Shown: positions 24,939-38,288, numbered from the stretch's first letter. The stretch is 64,000 nt of DNA from Dipylidium caninum (GCA_017562135.1 QEYB01001046.1:4030001-4094000), one strand, 5' to 3'. Notes: generated by a model from the letters alone, not told the origin. Numbers and translations: made by a program.

Positions 24939-25958
24939 ATGCTACTACCCGTTGAAATTACAGAGGTCGACAACGAGGGAAAGCCCATTTTCTTTAAGAG
25001 CCTAGCAGATATCTCCAAATCACAAATTTTCGACGATTATCACCTCGGCACCCACGATAGGGTAAATGAACTTTACAACAAAAATCACCTCCCACTGGCA
25101 AAGTTTCGGGGCTTCGTTTACAACTACTCTTCCTTCCTCAGCCTCTGTTCCCGCAACGAGCTTGGCCAACTGAGATGCAAGTTGAAGGTGCAGTATAAAA
25201 CCATCCGAGCCACGTACCAGTGTGAACAGGACCCGAGGGTGGTGTTCATAGTGATGGCATCCGCGAGCCGTCAGACCCGAATCCGTGTGTTGCGCCTTCC
25301 TACTCCACTTATGGGGACGACTTTCCGTTACGTGATAGACCAATTACAGCTGAGTCCAGTCTACAGAACCGGCCACTTCACCAGTGGAAACTCACGTATA
25401 ACCCTGAATTCCGGCTCAAGTTTCTCAACTCCGATGGCCGAGGAGAGCGATGTGAGTGTGACTTCGGCCTCGCATTACTTCTACCGCAGCGCAGCTCACA
25501 ACCCAACCATGCGAGCCTTCTACCGAAAGGAAGAGGGAGAGGAGGAAGAGGAAGAGGAGGAGGAGGTGGAAGAAGAACCGAAGCTTCCGAGGGTCCCGCC
25601 ACTCCCACTCTATTCCATGCCTGGCGCAAATTGGTACCCAATGCGAAGACAGAAGAGTGACATCTTTGAACACTTTGATCCGAGCAAATACGAAATTTAT
25701 CGGCCGGTCTCTCGAAAATCCCGAGTGGACCGGAGTGCTCTGAGTGCTGGGAGAGCTTCTCCTCCATCGCCGAGGCGGGTGTCAAGACAGCGGCTCAACG
25801 GCTCCGAGTTCAATCACGGCGCTCGGGGGACAGGGCGCAACAAGAGTCTCGTCTCCAAGGGCTACGGTCGCTGCCAGTGCCAGCGCGGGATGCCGCAATC
25901 GCTCACACGCGGCAGAGCGTCGAGGAGCGGCTCATTAGCGCGCAGAATTGCCAATTGA
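24939..25958 (+). CDS. PH/PTB-like domain protein with poly-Glu and Arg/Ser-rich tail (cluster gene D)
   Basis: The ATG at 24939 opens a 339-residue frame with no need for introns. Residues about 28-136 show the same PH/PTB-like pattern as genes A-C: FRGFVYNYSSFLSLCSRN, LRCKLKVQYKTIRATYQ, then DPRVVFIVMAS, TRIRVLRL, and the closing helix (TTFRYVIDQL). The stretch YKTIRATYQCEQDPRVVF parallels the corresponding part of gene B (DLNAITQIHH..DPAYVVF). The tail has a run of about 17 mostly Glu residues near 195-215, a proline-rich segment, and a basic Arg/Ser-rich C-terminus. No signal peptide or transmembrane helix is visible. Function is unknown. The GAGGAA tract that encodes poly-Glu is a potential site of repeat-length polymorphism. 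Confidence 0.75.
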   Translation: MLLPVEITEVDNEGKPIFFKSLADISKSQIFDDYHLGTHDRVNELYNKNHLPLAKFRGFVYNYSSFLSLCSRNELGQLRCKLKVQYKTIRATYQCEQDPRVVFIVMASASRQTRIRVLRLPTPLMGTTFRYVIDQLQLSPVYRTGHFTSGNSRITLNSGSSFSTPMAEESDVSVTSASHYFYRSAAHNPTMRAFYRKEEGEEEEEEEEEVEEEPKLPRVPPLPLYSMPGANWYPMRRQKSDIFEHFDPSKYEIYRPVSRKSRVDRSALSAGRASPPSPRRVSRQRLNGSEFNHGARGTGRNKSLVSKGYGRCQCQRGMPQSLTRGRASRSGSLARRIAN

Positions 25959-26760
25959 TGCGGTGCATCCCCACAGGTGTACACAAGTCTCCTTGACCTG
26001 ATGTCTCCCCCATTTTCACCCTTGCCCACCCCCCCGTCCCACCCGCCCCCTTCCCACATTTAGCGATTAAAAGCGTTTCCACTGATTTTGGAAGTGGCAC
26101 ATTTTATGCTTTTGCAGAGTGTTGACAGGAGACCGCTAATCGCATTCCAACGCACTCACACCTTCTTTGAGAGGGGCGATTTCCGCACTCATTCGCGGTG
26201 GACGCGCGACTGCTCCTCTGCTGACCGTCACGTGTCCGGTTGTTAGTTGCCCCCCAGGTAGGGCGGTCCTCGGCCGCCAGCATCAAGTGCCCTGCGTCAC
26301 TGGGTGCTCGTTTTTCGTGAGGTCTCCTCCACTTCGTCCTAACAAATGAACCTTTTTAGACACCTTATATGTTATTTTTTCACTCACCTTTTTTTCTAAC
26401 ATCCACAATTGACCGTCCGATCTTCCATTTGATTTAAACGAAACACACATTTTAGCGATTGCGTCGACGAGGCCGCAATGGGCGGGGAGTGTTGTGAGGA
26501 GGGTTTACATGCGACATGCGTCTTCAAAGTAGGGGGGGCCGGTCCGCCTCATTTAAAAGGGATCCCCGTGCACCACTACTCGTGGGACCTGAGCCCCGTT
26601 TGAGGAGACCTGATGCACAACGGGGGCCAAGGCAGACGCCACAGCACAGGGAGTCCTTCCTAGTTAAGGGCCGCCTGCTCCTCCTCGGCAAACAAACCGT
26701 CACGGAGCTACACGCTCTCCAGCGCCCGCAGATGCACACCACACATTGGCAGGCGGCGGG

Positions 26761-26860
26761 GCCAGGTCGAGGTCGCGGGGGGGGTCGAGGCCCGGGCCAA
26801 GGTCGGGGTCGAGGTCGGCGTCGTGGCCGGAGCGGGGAGGGGCGGGGGTGGGGCGGAGTG
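26761..26860 (+). repeat. G-rich GGTCGAGG-like degenerate tandem repeat
   Basis: Repeating variants of GGTCGAGG, GGTCGGGG and related units make a purine/G-rich tract. Open frames through it encode Gly-Arg repeats, but these look like a by-product of the repeat. Confidence 0.7.
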
Positions 26861-27932
26861 GAGACAAGGTGATCGGACAATGCTAGCGAGAGAGGACTTT
26901 ATTTAGTTTCCTCAGGTGAGCGCTCAAAACTTTCAGTGACCAAACGTGTACTCACCGAGCTTCTATGACACTCCGGACGAGGTGCCACAGAAAAAGTTCA
27001 GGAAATTCCCACGAAATTATTTACACCGCACTGAGAGCTCGCTTCCCTCGTTGCCCTCGGCGTCTTTATCACCGCCGAAGTCGCCAGCTACTGTGGCCGT
27101 GGTTACGGACGTGTAATTAATCCTTTCGACTGCAGTGTGAAGCGAGGGAGCCGACCCGTGTTGTCCGATACGGGAGGGAAGACGGTGACAGCGTGTACAA
27201 TCAGCGACGGCGACCAAAGAGACGCCGTCCTGCACTCGATCTTCCATCTATAATGTGGACTCCAAGAGGATGCATGCATTTCGCAAAGACGTTGATCTCC
27301 ATTTTCATTCACCTTTTCATGTGCGTTTATGTCGCAAACGGCAGTTTGATTCCATCGGGGCACGGACTCGTGGAATTATTCTTTTGTGTTTGTGTTTCGA
27401 ATGCTCTCTGAGTCCCGAATGCCGCTGCCACTCACATCGGAGCGTGGGGGCCGCGGGAGTTCGTCAGCAGACTAAAGAGCAGCCCTCATAGGAGGGTTTC
27501 CATGGCCTATGGGAAAGAAAATTTCCTGATGTCCCATGACCACCCCATTAGGGGCTCCGGTGCATCAGGATAGGGCACGAAAGCATCTTTGTCTCTATTC
27601 TCCCAGCCAACTAGTTTTCAGGAGAAATTGTCTAATTCTCATCGCTCGCTAGGAGTTATTCCCTTGAGAAAGGTGCTCTGAGAGCCGAGGTGGCCGCCGA
27701 ACGCTGATACGCGAAGCTGATCGCATCCGCCCTCCTCGCTCCATCCAATTCACCTTCTGCGGTGAGAAAGTGGCTCACGGTGCCGCGTAATGCAGTGGAT
27801 GTCACGTAACGTAGTGGGATACTTGGAGATGCAGACGTTGAAACGGTACCGCCAGGCGTCCCACGCCTCCGAGGATTACGAGAACATCCTCCTGACGACG
27901 AACCTGACGGTCTATTTCGATTGCTCTCGCTC

Positions 27933-27970
27933 GCCTTCCTTCCTTCCTTCGTTCCTTCCTTCCTTCCGTC
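27933..27970 (+). repeat. CTTC tetranucleotide microsatellite
   Basis: TTCC/CTTC units run in tandem with one GTTC interruption. Confidence 0.85.
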
Positions 27971-30900
27971 CTCTTTCGATGCCTCCAACTGCTTCACAGA
28001 ATATCTACCTGAGCACCGGTTGGACCACCACCCAACGGAGGACGCTGTGCGGGCGAAGAGCCGAGTGCAGCTCCTTCTGCTGAGGGCGCCCTGCCGTCGT
28101 CGCCTCACGAAGAAGGCGCACAGCGGGGGACGGCTAACTCGCTCTTGATGCTGATTAGCGAGAGCATACTCTAGGCCTTGGAGTGCATTCCACTTTTCCC
28201 AGGGGAATTAGTTGAGCACCCAACATTCGTATGGGGAAGTCTAGTATATAACTCGTTCCGGTGTAACTTCCGCTCGCGGTGGGGGCTCCCCTCCTCCTCG
28301 GCAGAGCCCGTGACCGTGCGTCCCCAACACGGCACACTGAGCAATCCAACACCAATCACCTCCTCCTCCTCCTTCTGGTTATAGTGGAAAGGGGAGACGA
28401 CACACGAGAGCGTGACACTCAACTTGTCGCAGACGAAATAAGGCGTCTCGCAATTTCAGTTTACGTCAGCCGCAGAGATGCTCGCCTCGACGTCCCTCCA
28501 CGCCTTGCCTCAGGTGTGCGTCTCAGTGGCGCTCGGAGGTTGATTGACTGCTATCTGTTGGACTCGACATTTGCGGCCTGCGCCCACCCACATGGCCTCG
28601 ACTCGGGTCGGCTGGCGCAGTCGACGGGGAGGCTCCCGGCGGGTTGGAGGTCGGCAGCCGCCATCCGGTCGCCGGAGCGCGACTTCACTGGCACTGATTG
28701 CACTCAGCAGAGGAGAGGCAACACCGCGCAGAACATGCTTTGGTGCTGTTCTGAAATAGAAAGGTTCTCTTCTTCGTACTCGGTGGAAGTATGCAGACAC
28801 AAGTTCCCCTTATTTCAGAGGGGCCGTCTTGGGGACAACAACCTCATCGATAGGAAAATTTGTGCTGTGGCTGCTGTCCGGGCAGCGCAAATTATTCCAG
28901 CTTCAGAGTCGCCTGGGCTTTGTGGCGTTGCAGCGTGCCTGAGACGGACAAATGCCACAGCAAGGCAACGTGGGTTTCTTTTGGATCTTGAGGCGTCTCG
29001 TGGAAGCTTTTGTCGGACCTTCAAGTTTAGGCATCAGTTAGCATTTCAGGAAAGACTGCGCCTTTCCATCCGTCTAATTTGTCAAATGCGCCACTGGAAT
29101 AATCAGTTTAAATGGGGCTGCTACCCGAGGACCATCCAGCATAATGTCTGTACTGGCGAAGGGTCTCATTCTGGACAATGAGCACCGCTGCCCTTTGTTT
29201 GCGAGGGGCCACGGAGGTACCTTCGTCGGTAGACGGGAACAAAGTCGACCTGACCGCCTGGCCCGTCGCGGCTGTGGGCGCCGCACAACTGAGCGTTCTC
29301 TTTTCCCAGTCGTAGATCCTCCCATCCGTTTATCTCTACAGCACAGCCCTCCGTAATCGCATTGGTGCAGTCGGCCAGACGGTGTCGATTCGGGCCGTGA
29401 GGCGCTCCCCCGACGGGCTTTGGAGTCCTCTCCGTCGCGGAGGCGCGAGCTCCTCTCCTGTCTCCGGCGGCAGTGCGAGGTGAGCTGATTCGCCACAAAC
29501 GGGTTGAGGCAGTCCTGTGGAACTGATAAAATTCCTGCGCTACTGGGCTATCATCAGTCCTCCCCGGCGAGGATAAGTCGCTTGTAAGGGTGTGTGTGTT
29601 TGTGGCAAATTCTGCGGCGGGGCGTGTCAAAATGCAACAGGCCAGAAAAAGCCAGCCGCCTCTCATTCGGGCACCGGTGGTTTTGCCTCCTCTTCTCCGT
29701 TCCATCGTGATGAGCTGGGCAAAGAGTGCAAAAGAAGCCGTGAGATAGGGAAGAAACTTACGCGTTGTTCACGATTCACCGCCCAACCGCTTAGAAGGCA
29801 TTACTTTTGGGGAGCAATTGGCCGCTGGCGCTAGGACCGCCTGCGACGCCGAGCCAGCACGGAGGCCAAGCTGCCCCGGGGGCTGCTGCAACGCCTTTCT
29901 CGGCTTTTCCTCTGTTAGTCCATCCGGCGGGCTGCGGGCGTGAAGGCGTGCAGTTGCAACGACACCCCAGCGAGGCGGATCGACTTTCACCCCAAACCTC
30001 AGTTCTTCGCTGTGTGAAGGCTCTAATTAATGCCTGTGTGTGAGTATGTCAACAAATGATCTCATCGATGTTGGAGACAAGTCCTAAAATTCACCAGACC
30101 CGGTTTTATGTGTGTAGGGTAACATGATGTGCACAAATCATTCCATTTATGACGCCTAACATTTCGAAAATGTAAAGAGTTCACTCAGTACATTTAGGCA
30201 CATTCAATATTTGTGGAGTGAAGTCTACAAACTCACCTCGTGGCGGCGAGTCCACTTTCGACGAGGCGGCGCACCAACCACTTAACTGGCAGAATCCCGA
30301 CGAAACGCAAAACCGAGGCACGTTTCAGGCTTCGCCGATTCCCCGCTTCCATGCCACTTTGCATAGAGCGGTTTTAAGTTGGTCCACCAACGCGTAGTCG
30401 GCAGAATAGAGGCGCCCGTGGCGGTCTCTTCGGCGCCGAAGCTACGCAACCCACCCGCGGAGAGTGTGCTTCTTTCAGCCCTTAGAGCGTTTACCACTTC
30501 GGTGTACACTGCCTCCGAGCGTCACGTTTCACTTCATTCTGCCTCGATCCCTCTGGCACGACTGGCCTCTCTCGGTCGAGCAAGGGCGTGCGTCGAGGCC
30601 TCTAGACAGGCCCGCCCCGCCTCCCTTTCCCGGCCGTGGCCGGAGGGCCGGCGCGAGCCGGCCAGCCTCCCGTCCCACGGGCGTCCTCAGCGCAGCCCCT
30701 AGGCGAGCTCACCCCTCACGGACTCGTCTTTCACATGTCAACTATCAGCGTTGAACAGCCTGTTAGTTAAAGTAAATCAAGACCCGTCTTCTCTCCATTC
30801 GATTTAATGCTGGCATTTGAAGACATAAAGTGGACTTACCCAATCACGTCACTCTCAATACGATAGTCCTTGAATTTGGCATTTCCTCCCACGTGCACGG

Positions 30901-33900
30901 GTGCCGTTGAGGACCCTACCCGAAGTGCCTTGTTCTTCTACCTCCATGCGAATCGCCCGTGAATGAAGAAGGATATGTAGAAAAAAGGAGAGCACCTCCC
31001 CCTGTGGGGGGGCATTTAACGAACGACTTGTCGAGAGCAACGAGGTCTGTGGCCACTTTTCCGTCGACCCACAGTGCTCTGTCACCCGGGCGCGCACAGA
31101 GAACGCGCGACGCAAGCTAATCTCGTCGGTTTTGCCACTGAGGCTATTTCCGGTTTCCTAACCTCTTACCCCAATCAAAACTTTCAAAACCTCTGTATTT
31201 TTATACGAAAGGACAAATATCTCCGAAATGAAGGCCCCAGATGTATCCGTCTCGGACGAGGGCAGACAGGCAAACAGGCAGGTGCAGCAGACACAGCTCT
31301 CCACGCCTAGTTGTTTTATTGAAGCGTCATTATTTCCTTCTTCCCCAGAAAAACCTCCCATCCCAGGCCATTAACTTAATCGAATTGCACACTTTACTAT
31401 GCACATAGGCGTATCTTTCGAAGTGCACATACACTATTAGATTAGCATACCCGACCGTTCGTAAGTGGCAACCGCGATTGCCTGGGCCCCGAAGACGAAG
31501 GGATTGCATCGTCCTAAAGTAAGGTCAAAGGTTTTCAAGGATTTTCTCAACTTATAGCTGACACTGAAATTCGCAAGAGTGGTTAACTGGATTTTATGTG
31601 ATTTTGGTACAATTTTGTGGGAACTTTGCCGCACTCAGTGTGATTGCGGCGTAAGGAATGCACAACCACTCCCCGATTATCATTAGGTCTGATGACCGTA
31701 CTCTAATTTCCCAAATTTAGAGAGGCTTTTTTTTGAATTGGCTCGGGTTTCCTTAAGGGTTCAAATTCAGGCATTTGATGGGTTTGGCTGGTGTCCCACT
31801 GATTGGCACCGGTGCCGGCGATGCACCCGCCGCTCCTTGACCGCGGCCGCAGAAGAGGGCCTTGAGAGCACTCGTCCTCGAGGAGCGTAGATTTCTTAGC
31901 TCGCCAGAGCAGGTGGCCTCTTAAGAGGTAATTTCAATCCTTTGATGCTGCTGAGTGGTGCGGTTTTTCTGTGTTTGCCTTGAGCCACAGATGGGAAGGG
32001 GAGACGGAGATCTTTTTGCACGGTGCCTACCATGAGTGACTTCGACGCCAACTCGCAAAAGTCCACACGCAGCGCGCCGGTTGGGGGACGAAGGTCCCTC
32101 GTCTGCTTGTCGACGTCCGAAAATGATGGGGCAACTGGAAACACGCGTGACAACTGCGCAACGGGAATGCTTTCGTTTCGCGTCGCCGCGCCTTAGCAAC
32201 AAGGCAGCGGTGACTCCGACATTGAACAATGGTCAAATTACAATTGTGATGGGTGTCAGAGACTGGATAGCTAAGTCGCTGAGTCATCCCGCATGCAAAT
32301 AACGCCTTACTTTTCGTTTTCTTCATGTTCTAATGAATCGCTTCCCCCCTATTTAAGATACCAGGTTTCGTAATCACCTTCGACCGCCTATCAACTTTGA
32401 TTTCAGACAATTGGAATGGAACTGGATAAGAACGCATACAGTTGCAGGAAGTAGTGAACAAAAAGTTTTCCAATGATCAGGCAAATCTGCCATGGGCTAT
32501 TCAGCGTTACACAGCGTCGAGGCCGTCGAAATGCCTTAATACGAAATTTCGCCGCTATTAGCGATGGCATAGTAATGTAGCATTTGGAAGGCCTCAAGAT
32601 CGAGGACATAGTAGGTGTCATCTTAAAAACCAATGTTCAGGATTATTCGGCTAATGACCTCGCTACTCCGCGGCTTTGCTCTTACCATGTACATTTATCC
32701 TTGTGGTGAGTAATTTTCCGGACACGCATTCACGTCTGGAGGTAAAACAATCAAAGGACGAAGGCTACGGCTTGTCTAATGCAGCTCTTTAAACATGCTA
32801 GGAGGTCAAAACAATCTTCGCAGCACTTATTAAGGGGCCGATTGAAATGTGTAATATGCATGTATACCTGCCCTAGTGGTGCCACGAATAAACATAATCA
32901 AGAATACTCCGTATTATACAAATTGACTTCAAGGAACGTTGGCAATTGCGCATTTGTCTATCGCAAAAATATTTTCGCCCAAACCTGAAATATATTTTCA
33001 GTAGAAAGTTTCAAAACTTAAAACCGTCATCAGTAATGGATTTCGTATTTGCCGGTGAAAGTTATCGTTGATGTGTTTGCTTAAACGCCTGCAAACCACC
33101 CGGATTTAGCAGGTCCACTTTCTGTGACCGGCAAGTACCAAACTTTTTACATTTTCACAATGAAGTATTTTCGACTGTGCCACAATTTTCTTCTGTAGGA
33201 CAGTGCCAAGTTTTGGAGCATACACGTCTTAAAACAGCTTTGTTACTCGTGCGATTTTTTAAAGTTCTCATTTATATCAATGTACAAATGTTCGCCTTGT
33301 GGATATATATTAACACGAAGGTATTAGGCATTGTTATGAGACATGTCAATGCACGATGTTGGATTACGGATAAAGCGTAAGAGGCACAGTCATCACACGC
33401 GCTGGCGATCACAAAGGCCTTATTCACGGTATTTTTGCTACCCATAGTGGCATTCTGACAAAACGTACAACGAAGTTTTATAAATGTCGGAATCAAGTTC
33501 TCAGGCCAGATGTGGCCGCATGAAAGTTTCTCTTAACGGGTCCTCCGGTCTCCCAATAGTCTGCCGTGATTAGATTCAATAAGCGGATGTTATTGTATGA
33601 AGGGAGCCGAAGTTCCCATCAGGACTAGCTTTTCAAGATTTTGCATAAGTGACGGTTCAATTGAGGCGTCACTATCGTCTGGACGGATGTCGCAGTCGGT
33701 ATCGTTGGAACAGTCACCTCTTTTTTCCCCAGAGACTTGGAACAGTTAAGCCGAATGTGCATTTCAGCAATACACTCCTGATGAACTAACGATTCCATTT
33801 GTATTTAGTCATTGGCTGATGTACCGTCACGGCTCGTAACTTTTAAAATAATTAACTTTTCAAGCTCCCTAAGAATTTGAAGTATCTGTTAATTACAGAC

Positions 33901-34502
33901 AATTTGCGTTGGCTTAAAGAATGTAAACAAATTTGTCCCTAAAAATAGATTCGTCGAGTCGTGTTAACAAAAGACCTTTACCGTTTAAATGTACTATAAA
34001 CCATTGGGTTCTGGATGCGGCGTGCTCAATATCCTTGGCCACTTCCATATTATATGGTGAAATCTTGCGAGATTCCTTGCGTTTACCAGCACTGCAACCT
34101 CACATAATTCCAGCTTAATGCCTTGTGCCCCTTAATAACTGCCCTAAATACCAAATTACCCAGCACTGACCAACGGGCTCGCCGCCAAATCTTCGCGAAG
34201 CCGATCCCGTCTCGCCCACTCGGCAGAAGCGCACCACCGGTACTGACGCTTACTTACGGCCCTGCCCATTCTGCCAGTGTACAGACACTTCTGTCTTCTA
34301 ATTCGCTACCCAAACCTAGGACAACGCAGTAATAGCTTAGTCTTCCGATTCTGCCTTCCCCTATCCTAGTTTCCGCTAAATACAACTCGACTTCTTGAGG
34401 CTTATGCATTAAACAACTCTAAGTTTCCTAAACCGTGCAATTACGAGCGCGCTAAAACCGAAGAGCACAAAGGACAGGTCCTGAGCACGCTATATTGTAG
34501 TC

Positions 34503-37281
34503 TCACAGTTTGTCAATGTAGTTGTCGATGCCTGGAACTGTTTCGGGCTTTCCTTTGCGTTTCCTTATACTAGCAACGAGCATTCCGGGTTTAGAATTCG
34601 GATCAAGGGGGTCGCCATGGTAAAGTTGCCAATGGTCAAATTGACACTGCGGGAATGCCTTACCGCTGGTGGCGGCGCGGAGTTCGCCGGTGAAACCTAA
34701 GTAAAAGCATTAAATAAAAGAGGAGCCTACCGAAGGATTCATTCACGGGCAAGTACGCCTTGACGATATATATGGGAGTACCAGGGGTATTTTCCTCGTT
34801 AAGAATTACTCCACGTTTCTTGTTGAGGGTACTGTAAATCCCACCCAAGGCATCTTCCGGAGTCTGAATCTCACAAATATACACTGGCTCCAGAATAGCC
34901 GGTGAAGCGGTCAAACAGGCGCCATAGAAACAGCGCCTAGCGGTGGGAATAATCTGGCCACCACCCCGATGAATGGCGTCTGCGTGCAGCACAACATCTT
35001 CGATGTTGAACCGAATGCCGCGCATGTTTTCATCACAAAGCACACCATCCATAGTCACGAACTGGAAGGCGGCAACAATACTGTCTTTAATGTCATTAAG
35101 GTACTGGACACCTTTCGTAACATCGACAACCATATTTGGCCCGCTACGATCAGGGCCAAAGCACCATATTTTACGGGCGTCCGTAGCATCCCAACCGTAA
35201 TTGTCCGTCAGAATACGGCCACGAACTTTGGGATCTTGCTTCGCGTTGACGACATTGTCATCGATTTCCTTGGTAAGATCTTCGCCCAGAGGTTCCGCTC
35301 GGAAAAACAACCGATTATGCTTGTTCGGGGACTTCGACAAAGCTTGGATCGAAGAAACCTCGGTAACAGTCTCTCTGTATGATACTACCGGCTCTGATTT
35401 CTTAATCGGAATGCAAGCGTGGTCCTCCTCTAGATCTTTTAAACAAATTTCCAGATGCAGTTCACCGGCGCCTGCGATGATATGTTCCCCTGATTCCTCC
35501 GTCTGGATCAAAACCATGGGGTCGGATTTAGCAAGTCGTTTAAGGCCTTCAACCAGCTTAGGCAAATCGCTAGGATTTTTGCAATCAACAGCAACACGCA
35601 CAACAGGGCTGACACTAAACTTCATCTGCCGCATATTATGGGCGCCAGCGAAGGTGGTGATGGTCCCAGTCTTGACGAGAAATTGATCAACACCAACGAG
35701 TCCACAGATGTTACCACAAGGCACATCGTCAATTGCCTCTGTGTAGCGGCCCATCATTAGAATTGTCCGTTGTATCGATTTTTCGCAACAGTCATCTTTC
35801 TTCCCATGCACGTAGTTGGGACCCATTATCCTCACCTTCTGACCGGTAGCTACTGTCCCCGAGAAAACACGACCCAAGGCATAGAAGCGACCTTTATCAG
35901 AAGTGGGGACCATTTTACTAACATACATCATGAGGCAAGCGTTCGGGTCGCAATTCATTATTCCAAGGGCAGCCTCATCATCCTTAGGACCCTCGTAGAG
36001 CATTTCCATGCGGTACTTTTGAGATACGAAGGGACTCGGTAGATGGACACAAATCATCTCCAATAGGCAGTCGCCAGCAGGAAGCCATTTGTGCATAATC
36101 GTTTTTAACAGAACCTTAGCGGGTTGATCTCGTTCATCGCTAGTAAGTCGTACATCTATTGCCGCCAACATTTTCTGGATCATTGGCTTATCTTCATCTT
36201 GTACGGCACGAAATATTTTGACCACTGGATCAAGGATAAAGTGAACAAAAGCACGAACATCTTTTGGGCCGGTCTTTGATTTTCGCCACTTCTTCTCTGC
36301 AGCGTTAAAAAAATTGTCACCCCACAATTTAGACACAAGTTTGTCAGCATCCATGCCGGTTCTCTTGGCATAAAACTTTGCCATTGTATGCAGGGTAAAA
36401 GCCCAGCTTTGTAGCCCAGACCCAAAACCAACAGTACCGTTGCCTGGATTCACTGTTACATCTCCCATTGGGCCATCATGTTCACTGAACTGAGCAACGA
36501 TAACATTAACATTCTCGACAACTCTAGACAGGTGTTGGTAAAGTGATTCCAGGTCATGACCCATGGTACTCAAAGCCTTGTCTAACTTGTTCATGAAAAG
36601 AACGGGCTTGATACGTTCAGCAATGGCTTGCCGGAGAACAGTCTCGGTTTGCACACAAACACCTGAAAAAAGTGATAGAGTAAGCGCTGCACCTACCTGA
36701 TACGGCATCTACTACAACCAGAGCCCCATCCGTTACACGCAGAGCAGCTGTAACTTCAGAACTGAAGTCGACGTGACCGGGTGAATCAATGAGATTAATC
36801 AAAAAAGCGCACTCATCATTTCCGGATTCGTCCTTATCCAGCGGCTGAACCTTACGTACAAGATCTAGCTGGTCAGCGTCCAGTTCGTTATAGAGACTAA
36901 TCGCGGTTGATTTAATCGTGATACAACGGTCTTGTTCATCTTTTCGCGTATCAGTAAAACGAGCATCACCAGCACGTGATTCGGCGATTATACCCGCTTT
37001 TGAAACTAGAGAGTCTGTGAGAGTGGATTTCCCGTGATCAACATGAGCGATCACGGACATATTCCGGATATTCTTGTTCTTAGACATCAACCGACGGATC
37101 TCAGAGACAGTAAAATTAACCTGAAAGGCATCAACATCATATGGAAGCTCAGGGAACAACAGTAAGCCACCATTCGTGAGAAAAGAAGCAAATCCTAAAG
37201 TGCAATAAATGTGGAAGGCACACTCTGGGTTTAACCCAGAATACATAGCCATCTACTTTACAAAGCATATAAACGTACCAT
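34503..37281 (-). CDS. EEF2: Translation elongation factor 2
   Basis: This gene encodes the GTPase that drives ribosomal translocation. Four coding exons are resolved on the minus strand: 37281-37279 (the initiator ATG alone, donor GTACGT), 37120-36697, 36662-34731 and 34696-34503, giving about 850 residues against 858 in human. G-domain motifs are visible: AHVDHGKST (P loop), the switch I region [10 protein letters not shown] with the threonine phosphorylated by eEF2 kinase in other animals, DSPGH, and MNKLD. The C-terminal half contains [12 protein letters not shown], in which H707 is the expected diphthamide target. The protein ends in DNYIDKL, close to the family terminus. Introns two and three are each only 34 nt. 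The frame is intact throughout, so the gene looks functional. ALG14 lies upstream on the same strand. Confidence 0.97.
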
Positions 37282-38288
37282 CTCGGTGGCTCAACACTGC
37301 GAGGCGGATGAACGTTCGAAAAAGTGCCGGACAAGCGAATTAAACAAAACACCTACATACTGGATTGAATTTTACCCCTGCTAAAAACAATAAATTTAGC
37401 ATGGCAATGCCTAAATTTTCAGTTATATATTCAACTTATTTGTAATTTAATCAAAAACGCTTAACAAGAAGTAATATTTTGGAAATCCTCCAGCATATAG
37501 TGTGATGTATTAGCCAAGTGCCCCCTTTGCAAGGTCGAGCACAGATTCATTTCTCCCTTGATTAACGGCGGCTTTTTAATTTGGACGTCCTGCCGACCCC
37601 AATACTAATCACCACATAATTAGACAAACCCTACACCCCTCTAACAATCCGTTGTGATTAATCAAGTCACCCCCGCCTCTCGTTAGCTTCTGCCCTTGCA
37701 AGGTCCACAAGTACACCGCACGTTGCAAGCTACCCATCCGCCACCGCTACATTTGGTGTTTCCCTCGCATACCGGAATTCATAGAGCTGCTTCCCGCGAA
37801 AGCTCTCAAACCAAACCTGTATCATGATTCAAGAGAATACTAAGAGTACTTGCATAACTCGAACTAAAAACTGATAGCGACACTAGCTAGTAAAAAAACC
37901 TGTCTTTTTAAACAGATTGGACCCAGCTGACAGAAAGTTAAGTACCATTCTCGACCACTAGTGACAAGACATTAGAATCAAACAGCACTACTTCAGCACA
38001 TCTCTCATGTGTCATTCTAAATGAGATAAGTTAAAGTATGCCTCACTGACGATTGTCTGAGCGCCAATTACACCCAAAAGTAAGAAAACATGCACTAGCA
38101 TGTTCACCCGGAAGTAGACAATTAGTAAAAGCGATCAGCATAAAATCGAAGATACTTTAAATTCACTGTGTACAATATGATTCCATTTATGGATGAATAG
38201 CGGAGATAAAGTGTCAGACAATGGTACCAATAAAAAAAAGTTCAGCTGGATATCAAACTTGTACCTATAACACATGTTTAGTAAGTAG
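37282..38288. other. Intergenic between ALG14 3' end and eEF2 5' end
   Basis: Both neighbours are on the minus strand, so this AT-rich 1 kb should hold the ALG14 3' untranslated region and the eEF2 promoter and 5' leader. No open frame or RNA gene can be supported. Confidence 0.5.

Larger units (their letters stand above)
25959..34502. other. Long intergenic region; low-complexity DNA, no supported gene
   Basis: The first 5 kb is GC-rich and holds many overlapping open frames, including a 300-codon frame at 28279-29181. None has a recognisable domain, and several encode Arg-rich translations typical of chance frames in GC-rich DNA. Repeats include a GGTCGAGG-like tract (about 26761-26860) and a CTTC tract (27933-27970). 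From roughly 31-33 kb the composition becomes AT-richer. No tRNA, rRNA or transposon was recognised. Confidence 0.5.

Noticed and set aside
26516..26880. Gly/Arg-rich open frames on both strands
   Set aside because: The translation simply follows the GGTCGAGG-like repeat; both strands are open for the same reason.
28279..29181. 300-codon open frame on the plus strand
   Set aside because: Composition is Arg-rich and unlike any protein family I know, with long open frames on the opposite strand too (for example 28800-28510 and 29496-29074), as expected in GC-rich DNA.
33770..33800. CTGATGA motif considered as a hammerhead ribozyme core, known in flatworm repeats
   Set aside because: The companion GAAA core and pairing stems were not found nearby.
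37121..37278. eEF2 intron 1 considered as a snoRNA host
   Set aside because: A C-box-like ATGATGT occurs, but box D-like CTGA is in the wrong order and no terminal stem was seen.
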